Source: Oscillospiraceae bacterium
GTDB taxonomy: Bacteria > Bacillota > Clostridia > Oscillospirales > Oscillospiraceae
NCBI GenBank assembly: GCA_009785525.1
Contig: WQWC01000020.1
Location: 1 to 37,611, forward strand
DNA length: 37,611 nucleotides
Direction of reading: 5' to 3'
A model generated the notes under the pieces. That model had not been told where the DNA came from. It saw only the letters and a program-made list of their open reading frames with translations, and did no database searches. Each line of letters opens with the position of its first letter. Positions within the stretch are counted from its first letter, which is position 1. Of this stretch, positions 33,299 through 37,611 are shown piece by piece. Both the position numbers and the translations under genes were made by a program.

Positions 33299-36200
33299 CT
33301 ACGCCTCCCTTCTCGTAAAGCCTTGCCGTTTCTCGCGCCCGACTTTGGAGATATTGCCTAACACGTCAACTTGATATTTTTCAAAGACTTGCAGAGTTTT
33401 TGAGCCAAGGCTTTGTATCGTATAACTGTTGTCGTGGTATATAACCGTCATCTGGCCTCCGGCTATACCAGTACCTTTATAGTAAACAAATGCACCATCT
33501 TGCTCCATTTTATCTGCTAACTTACTCTCCTTACGCACTTTACTAAATGTCATTGGTTTCTTTGACTTTACATAGATCAAGTCATTTGGATACAATGAGA
33601 ATGCGAAATTATCGTCACTCATCTCTTTCCAATCACTGTAAGGTTTTGCCGCCACAATTGCCTTATTCGGAAGCGTATCTTTCAGTGTGTCTGCCACATA
33701 GATTGGGACTAGATAATAGCCATCGCCCTCGATATGGAACACATCCACACGCACCATACTGTCGTTGTCGGCAACGCCTCTTCCTTTGTGTACCGGCACA
33801 TTGAGTGTGTTCTTTTCGCAGATTTTTACTTTTTTCACAAGTGATGGCGGTTGTTCGTCGTCTTTAGGCTTGTCGCTTTTAGGTTTGTAAAAAGGGTCTT
33901 TGAAGGCATCCGCAGCATTGCCGTCAAAGTCGATTAGTCTTTGTCTCAGCGCGTTATAAAGCAGACGGTCGTCATTCGGGTTGTGATAATTTTCGATTTC
34001 ATTGTTTTTGTCCAGTTTTAACGAAGTTAACGCAACTTTTTTAATCGCTGTGTTATCATCGCCAACACCTTTGATAGTCTCTTTATGTGCCGCTCCGCCT
34101 ACCTTGCGCGAGGGCATACGAGAAACGAAGACATCTGAGAGTTTTGCCATTAGTTTGCCTGAAAAGTTTTCAAACGGCTCCGGAAATCGTTCTTTTAATT
34201 CCCCGGTCTTTTTTGAGACTTCGTATTCTTTTCCGTCTTTGTCTGTGAAGAGCTGTTCTTTTCGTCTGTAATATCCGCTGAATTTATTGACCATTCCTTG
34301 CGTTGTACATGCGATGACGGCCGCGTCAACGGCATGATGCGTATCTCCGTCCGCGCGCACTTTTGTGAGACCCCACCGGCCACGCAGCATGGATGTGACA
34401 GACCCGTTTACAGCGGTGACATACCGCTTTCTTTCGGAAGAAAACGGTGCAAATGCAAGATGATCCGATAAGTAGTTGTAAATAAACGAAGTCATTGTTT
34501 TTGTGTCCTGAAGATTCCGCTCTTTAAACCCCTCTCTATCCTCTTCCGTTATTTCTTCTTTTAGCAGAAGGCGCTTTTTTGCCGGTGGCAAATGGGTGTT
34601 GTTGATCCAAACAGTAAATTTATCACGTTGCTCTCCGCTCAAATATTGCAGTGGAAGTTTATTTCCCTTCTGCCGGTTTTCATCGGATCGTACTAAAACT
34701 TTGTTTTTGTAGCTATCGTCAAACGAAATACTATAGGGCACAATATGGTCTATATCCGCATATCCGGGCTCAAATAACCTCGTTATATCAAGTTGAGATT
34801 GAGAATACAGGCAAATTCCGCCTTGTTGTTCATAGAGTTTTAGTTTCACAATGTCAAGACCCGTGGGATTTGGGCGATTATATTCTTTTATCTTTTCTTT
34901 AAGCCTTTCATTATGAGCTGCATTTTCCCGCATTCCTTTATCCATTTCAACGCGCTCTTTATGGTCTTTAGACATTTCGCGGGCAAGCTCAATGTTTATG
35001 TATACAGGACTTTCCCCTTTCATTTCGTCCCGGATGAGTGCATTTATCACCTTTGCACACTGAGAAACAACACGTTTTGCCACAGGGCTTGTAACTTTGT
35101 TCTCCGCCTCTTCCGCAAGATGCTTCAAATCGATTGTGCTTCTTTTCTTCGCTGAGGCATGCCCTTTGAAGTCATAGCCTGCTTTTTCGCACGCCATATT
35201 GTAATTGCAGCCTTCTTCCAGAAACGGGATGATATTATCCAGGGCTTTAACAGACAAGTGACCGAATTTAGAAAAAGAACCCAGATTTTCAAGCAGCGCG
35301 TTGATATCCAGTTGCTCGATACCGGCTTGTGCAAGTTCATCACGCAGTCTTTCATCGTTCTTATATAGTGAAAAAATCCTGCCTATTTCGTTCCGTTCTT
35401 TGACAGAAAGGTCGTGTATTCTGCCTTTTTTTACTTTGTCCAGTGCGCGGCGCATTTGATGATAAGCTTTTAAGCAGTTTAACTCTTCCTTTTTCTCCGC
35501 CTTTTCTACATCCTTTTCATGTTTGCGGACAGAATTAAAGCTGGCGTTTTCCGGAATTCCCAGTTCTTTTCGGATGCGAAGAAAATTTAATTTTTCGACA
35601 CTGTGCGCAAGCTCTATTAGTTTAAGCCGTTGCTCACCTGTGAGAGGCATTGTTTTGCCGTCGATATCTAACCTTATATGGCTAATTTTTTGCAGCAACT
35701 CAAAATGCTCAAATGAGTAAGAGGACTTCGCGGCACGTTTTTCTTCTAACTCAAACGTGCAGTTTCCTAACATTTTTTCGATTTGGTTACCGGCGTAGGG
35801 GCCTGAACCGGGGCCCTCTTCAAAAGAGCGCTGGCTTAGCAGAATCTTGAGATACGCATCTTCAAGTGCCTGGCTGCATGATGTATTGCCTTTTTCGCGC
35901 TGTTGTGTAAAAATCTTTCGCAATTCATCCTCCACCATATCGCGAGAGACTGTGTTCAGATAGTTTTCGCCTTTGTTTCTTTTATGGTTTTTTTTATAAC
36001 GTTCATCAGAGAAAAGCATTTCTCCAACTGTCCTGTAGCCGTGCTTTTCCATTTCTGTTTTGTTTTGCTCAACCGCTTTTAAAAGTACGCCATCTTCTTT
36101 AGAACCTGCCGCCGTTTTCCGATTTGACTTAAATCCGCGCCGTTGGGCAAGATGAATCAAAATTCGGGCGAGTTCTTCGTTGGTAATGAGGCGTTCCAAG

Positions 36201-36520
36201 GCTTCTTTTCTGATTTGATAAATATCTGAAAGCTGATTTTTATACAGCGTTTCAAGCTGATCTTTTGAAAGGACGCCGTGGTTGATGATAAGATTGCGAA
36301 TCCTATCTTTCCTGTGCTTCCTTCTTCGCACGCGCCGGCGTGCGCCTCGCGCTTCACGGCGCGGAAGAGCGAGGGACGCCCCATCTTTTGGATTTTCTGC
36401 AACATCGAATACGCGTGAACCAACGCGGACAACAGAGATTGGCGAATCATCCTCATCCAGTTCCATAACAGCGAACCCAACCGAGGCAATTCCAATATCC
36501 AAGCCAATACTATAACGCAT
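33299..36520 (-). CDS. cas9: RNA-guided endonuclease Cas9, subtype II-C
   Basis: A 1073-residue Cas9 (NmeCas9 is 1082). RuvC-I MRYSIGLDIGIASVG with D8; Arg-rich bridge helix RREARGARRRVRRRKHRKDR (55-73 or so); compact REC region (about 80-470); RuvC-II YINIELAREMS with E511; HNH YADIDHIVPYS with D591-H592 and N615 (SDENRQKGN); RuvC-III DTHHAVDAA with H729 and D732; C-terminal WED/PAM-interacting part including MVRVDVF, GYYLVPIYV and FSLYPNDLIYV, closely resembling NmeCas9. All nuclease residues are present, so it should cut both strands. The start is 36520, where AGAGGAGGG precedes ATG and the RuvC motif begins; the open frame farther upstream is translated tracrRNA. The PAM cannot be deduced from this window. 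Confidence 0.97.
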   Translation of the reverse strand: MRYSIGLDIGIASVGFAVMELDEDDSPISVVRVGSRVFDVAENPKDGASLALPRREARGARRRVRRRKHRKDRIRNLIINHGVLSKDQLETLYKNQLSDIYQIRKEALERLITNEELARILIHLAQRRGFKSNRKTAAGSKEDGVLLKAVEQNKTEMEKHGYRTVGEMLFSDERYKKNHKRNKGENYLNTVSRDMVEDELRKIFTQQREKGNTSCSQALEDAYLKILLSQRSFEEGPGSGPYAGNQIEKMLGNCTFELEEKRAAKSSYSFEHFELLQKISHIRLDIDGKTMPLTGEQRLKLIELAHSVEKLNFLRIRKELGIPENASFNSVRKHEKDVEKAEKKEELNCLKAYHQMRRALDKVKKGRIHDLSVKERNEIGRIFSLYKNDERLRDELAQAGIEQLDINALLENLGSFSKFGHLSVKALDNIIPFLEEGCNYNMACEKAGYDFKGHASAKKRSTIDLKHLAEEAENKVTSPVAKRVVSQCAKVINALIRDEMKGESPVYINIELAREMSKDHKERVEMDKGMRENAAHNERLKEKIKEYNRPNPTGLDIVKLKLYEQQGGICLYSQSQLDITRLFEPGYADIDHIVPYSISFDDSYKNKVLVRSDENRQKGNKLPLQYLSGEQRDKFTVWINNTHLPPAKKRLLLKEEITEEDREGFKERNLQDTKTMTSFIYNYLSDHLAFAPFSSERKRYVTAVNGSVTSMLRGRWGLTKVRADGDTHHAVDAAVIACTTQGMVNKFSGYYRRKEQLFTDKDGKEYEVSKKTGELKERFPEPFENFSGKLMAKLSDVFVSRMPSRKVGGAAHKETIKGVGDDNTAIKKVALTSLKLDKNNEIENYHNPNDDRLLYNALRQRLIDFDGNAADAFKDPFYKPKSDKPKDDEQPPSLVKKVKICEKNTLNVPVHKGRGVADNDSMVRVDVFHIEGDGYYLVPIYVADTLKDTLPNKAIVAAKPYSDWKEMSDDNFAFSLYPNDLIYVKSKKPMTFSKVRKESKLADKMEQDGAFVYYKGTGIAGGQMTVIYHDNSYTIQSLGSKTLQVFEKYQVDVLGNISKVGREKRQGFTRREA

Positions 36521-36542
36521 AAATCCCCCTCCTCTTTTGTGT

Positions 36543-36643
36543 AAAAGCAGATGACGCGCCGCCAAAAGGCAGCGCGTCAGAGCTGTACGGTCTGCTACCT
36601 TATTATAGCAACCGAATGATTCTTGGTATGGTATACAAAAATC
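36543..36643 (-). ncRNA. tracrRNA
   Basis: The minus strand carries an anti-repeat (36637-36602) complementary to the CRISPR repeat: about 7 pairs at the repeat 5' end, a small internal bulge at repeat nt 9-10, then a nearly continuous duplex to about repeat nt 34 with one mismatch. It continues with GGTTGCTATAATAAGG, almost the sequence in Neisseria tracrRNA (GGTTGCTACAATAAGG), then a nexus-like segment and a terminal hairpin GACGCGCTGCC-TTTT-GGCGGCGCGTC (36578-36553) followed by ATCTGCTTTT. The start (about 36643) is predicted from the promoter at 36650-36678. Length about 100 nt. The 3' end lies only about 23 bases before the cas9 ATG, so the gene occupies the cas9 leader. Confidence 0.92.
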
Positions 36644-36649
36644 CAGTTT

Positions 36650-36678
36650 ATTATACAAGAAATGTATTATATTGTCAA
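36650..36678 (-). promoter_or_regulatory. Proximal tracrRNA promoter (P2)
   Basis: Minus strand: TTGACA (36673-36678), exactly 17 bp, TATAAT (36650-36655); a perfect sigma-A consensus. The start site would be about 5-6 bases before the anti-repeat. Confidence 0.88.
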
Positions 36679-36717
36679 CACTTTTTGCGAATTTTTACAA
36701 ACATAAATAATTTGGTT

Positions 36718-36746
36718 AGTATAGCATCTGTGTACTCTACTGTCAA
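36718..36746 (-). promoter_or_regulatory. Distal tracrRNA/cas promoter (P1)
   Basis: Minus strand: TTGACA (36741-36746), 17 bp, TATACT (36718-36723), with TG one base before the -10. The -35 overlaps the stop codon of the RepA remnant. A transcript from here would begin near 36711 and extend the tracrRNA 5' end by about 68 nt. Confidence 0.8.
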
Positions 36747-36979
36747 GAAGGTTTTCGCTCCATGACTTCATCAGGGGTGAAGTAAATATATACCCTGTTC
36801 ATTTTATCAATCAGTCCATTTGTGCGTGACAGTTCCATTCGGTCAAGCATTAGTCCGTATAGCATCTTTGCTTCGGTTGATAGCTTGATAAATCGCTCAT
36901 CAGTAAACAAGGCTTTAGGTATTCGGTAAAATGTAAATTTCTCTGCTTGGTTCGTGTAGAAGTATGAAAATTGATTCAT
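36743..36979 (-). pseudogene. Truncated RepA_N-type replication initiator
   Basis: A 78-residue frame starting MNQFSYFYTNQAEKFTFYRI matches the N-terminal domain of RepA_N/ICE-plasmid replication initiators (continuing IPKALFTDERFIKLSTEAK, LYGLMLDRMELS, NRVYIYFTPDEVME). Such proteins are usually over 250 residues; here the frame stops right after VMERKPS, and the downstream DNA is the tracrRNA promoter. AAAGGGG lies upstream of its ATG. It is best read as the surviving 5' end of an initiator gene cut off at the CRISPR-Cas locus boundary, although an expressed fragment is possible. Confidence 0.8.
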
Positions 36980-37081
36980 AGTGACATGGCCCCTTTCACA
37001 GCTTTTTTGCTACTACTACCACGCTTTAAAGGCCAAGTTTGCTAAAACTATGCCGATTATTTCAGAACCATGACATGACTA

Positions 37082-37108
37082 AAGCCACACCATAATTTGA
37101 TGTGGCTT
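37082..37108. terminator. Hairpin in the gap upstream of the RepA remnant
   Basis: AAGCCACA / TGTGGCTT, an 8-bp stem with an 11-base loop. It may end transcription leaving tRNA-Arg, or be a weak terminator for either strand. Confidence 0.4.
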
Positions 37109-37160
37109 AGATAACTTATGTGAAGCATAGTATTTGCAACCGTTTGTGTTGTTTTTATGC

Positions 37161-37196
37161 AAATGACAACTCTTTTTCAATCAAGAGTTGTCATTT
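37161..37196. terminator. Perfect 14-bp hairpin just downstream of tRNA-Arg
   Basis: AAATGACAACTCTT / AAGAGTTGTCATTT with an 8-base loop begins 10 bases beyond the tRNA 3' end (minus strand). The A/T-rich arm ends can act as the terminator tail. Confidence 0.6.
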
Positions 37197-37205
37197 GTTT
37201 GTCTT

Positions 37206-37282
37206 TGGCACGCCAAGAGGGATTCGAACCCCCGGCCTACTGCTTAGAAGGCAGTTGCTCTATCCTACTGAGCTATTGGCGC
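37206..37282 (-). tRNA. tRNA-Arg (TCT)
   Basis: Minus-strand cloverleaf: acceptor GCGCCAA / TTGGCGT (one G-T pair at 1-72), D-arm AGCTCAGTAGGATAGAGC, anticodon stem ACTGC/GCAGT with loop CTTCTAA (anticodon TCT at 37248-37246), T-arm GGGGGTTCGAATCCCTC, discriminator G and encoded CCA. tRNA-Arg genes are common integration sites; the RepA remnant lies on its 3' side. Confidence 0.95.
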
Positions 37283-37611
37283 CAATATTTTACCCTTATT
37301 CGGGATTCCAACCCTTGCAAGCACTGCACATTTAATTAGCATTTGCATCGGCTTTTGTGGGGGCAAAACTGGCTGCACACCAACCCCACAGTTTTTCCAT
37401 TCTATATGTTTATAAAATTTTTGTCAAGAACTATTCATTCATTTTTTGCCGTTCTGTTTTAAAATATCATAAAATATTAATGTTTTCAATATTTGTTATG
37501 AAAACAATATTAACGATAAGCAAAGCAAAGAGACCTGCCTAAATATAAGGCGGGCATAATCTAATACAAGAAATATTTAGGCGGGAACGGTAGCAAGCTC
37601 AGGTGACCAAC
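37283..37611. other. Right-end intergenic region with two hairpins
   Basis: No credible gene is seen. TGTGGGG (37356-37362) and CCCCACA (37384-37390) followed by GTTTTT form a plus-strand terminator-like hairpin. GCCTAAATAT (37537-37546) and ATATTTAGGC (37573-37582) form a 10-bp inverted repeat with a 26-base loop, next to direct AAGGCGGG/TAGGCGGG repeats. Short frames here coincide with tRNA-Arg antisense or AT-rich sequence. Confidence 0.5.

Noticed and set aside
36521-36658. A 46-residue N-terminal extension of Cas9
   Set aside because: It translates the tracrRNA, including the anti-repeat (IPYQESFGCYN). The conserved RuvC start and the AGAGGAGGG site place the real start at 36520.

Overview
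The window looks like chromosomal DNA of a low-to-mid-GC anaerobic Firmicute of the Clostridia (Oscillospiraceae-like; this is inference). The grounds are strong AGGAGG ribosome binding sites, consensus TTGACA-N17-TATAAT promoters, SLH-domain surface protein, Gram-positive-type lipoproteins, a PerR-type Fur regulator, a beta-keto acid cleavage enzyme and a NiCo riboswitch. It carries about 20 intact protein genes, two tRNAs, several palindromic intergenic elements and one complete compact CRISPR-Cas locus.

Layout. 1-3.2 kb: end of a probable esterase, then a large secreted esterase with tandem C-terminal domains. 3.3-4.3 kb: a degenerate coding remnant, a PerR-like gene with its own operator-overlapped promoter, and a bidirectional terminator. 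4.3-8.3 kb (minus): an SLH-anchored beta-helix surface protein and a small lipoprotein. 8.4-13.3 kb (minus): a beta-lactamase-fold hydrolase, then the operon polA-rimI-tsaD read leftwards. 13.5-17.5 kb (plus): tRNA-Met, a membrane protein, an ACT-domain protein and a polar amino-acid ABC transporter whose binding protein is circularly permuted. 17.6-24.8 kb (minus): a giant alpha-2-macroglobulin-like lipoprotein, exonuclease III, and a cation diffusion facilitator controlled by a NiCo riboswitch. 24.8-30.2 kb: two copies of a palindromic MITE-like element in opposite orientation flank a BKACE enzyme, a short transcript with two tiny peptide ORFs, and a GNAT fused to about 900 uncharacterised residues. 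30.2-31.1 kb: an amidohydrolase.

31.15-36.75 kb is a complete type II-C CRISPR-Cas locus: 13 identical 36-bp repeats with 12 spacers of exactly 30 bp (crRNA sense on plus), and cas9-cas1-cas2 on minus, convergent with the array. A tracrRNA gene, not annotated by any ORF, sits in the cas9 leader. Each repeat ends in a perfect extended -10 (TGGTATAAT), so each spacer probably has its own promoter, as in Neisseria. Two tandem consensus promoters precede the tracrRNA and could give a long and a short form. The locus abuts a truncated RepA_N replication-initiator remnant and, farther right, tRNA-Arg, which points to a mobile-element boundary.

Most noteworthy: the circularly permuted solute-binding protein; the tracrRNA with tandem promoters inside the cas9 leader; the repeat-embedded promoters; the tiny-peptide transcript at 26.3-26.6 kb; the GNAT fusion; and the PolA with an exceptionally shortened proofreading domain. 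All identifications are by reading sequence motifs; no database search was run.
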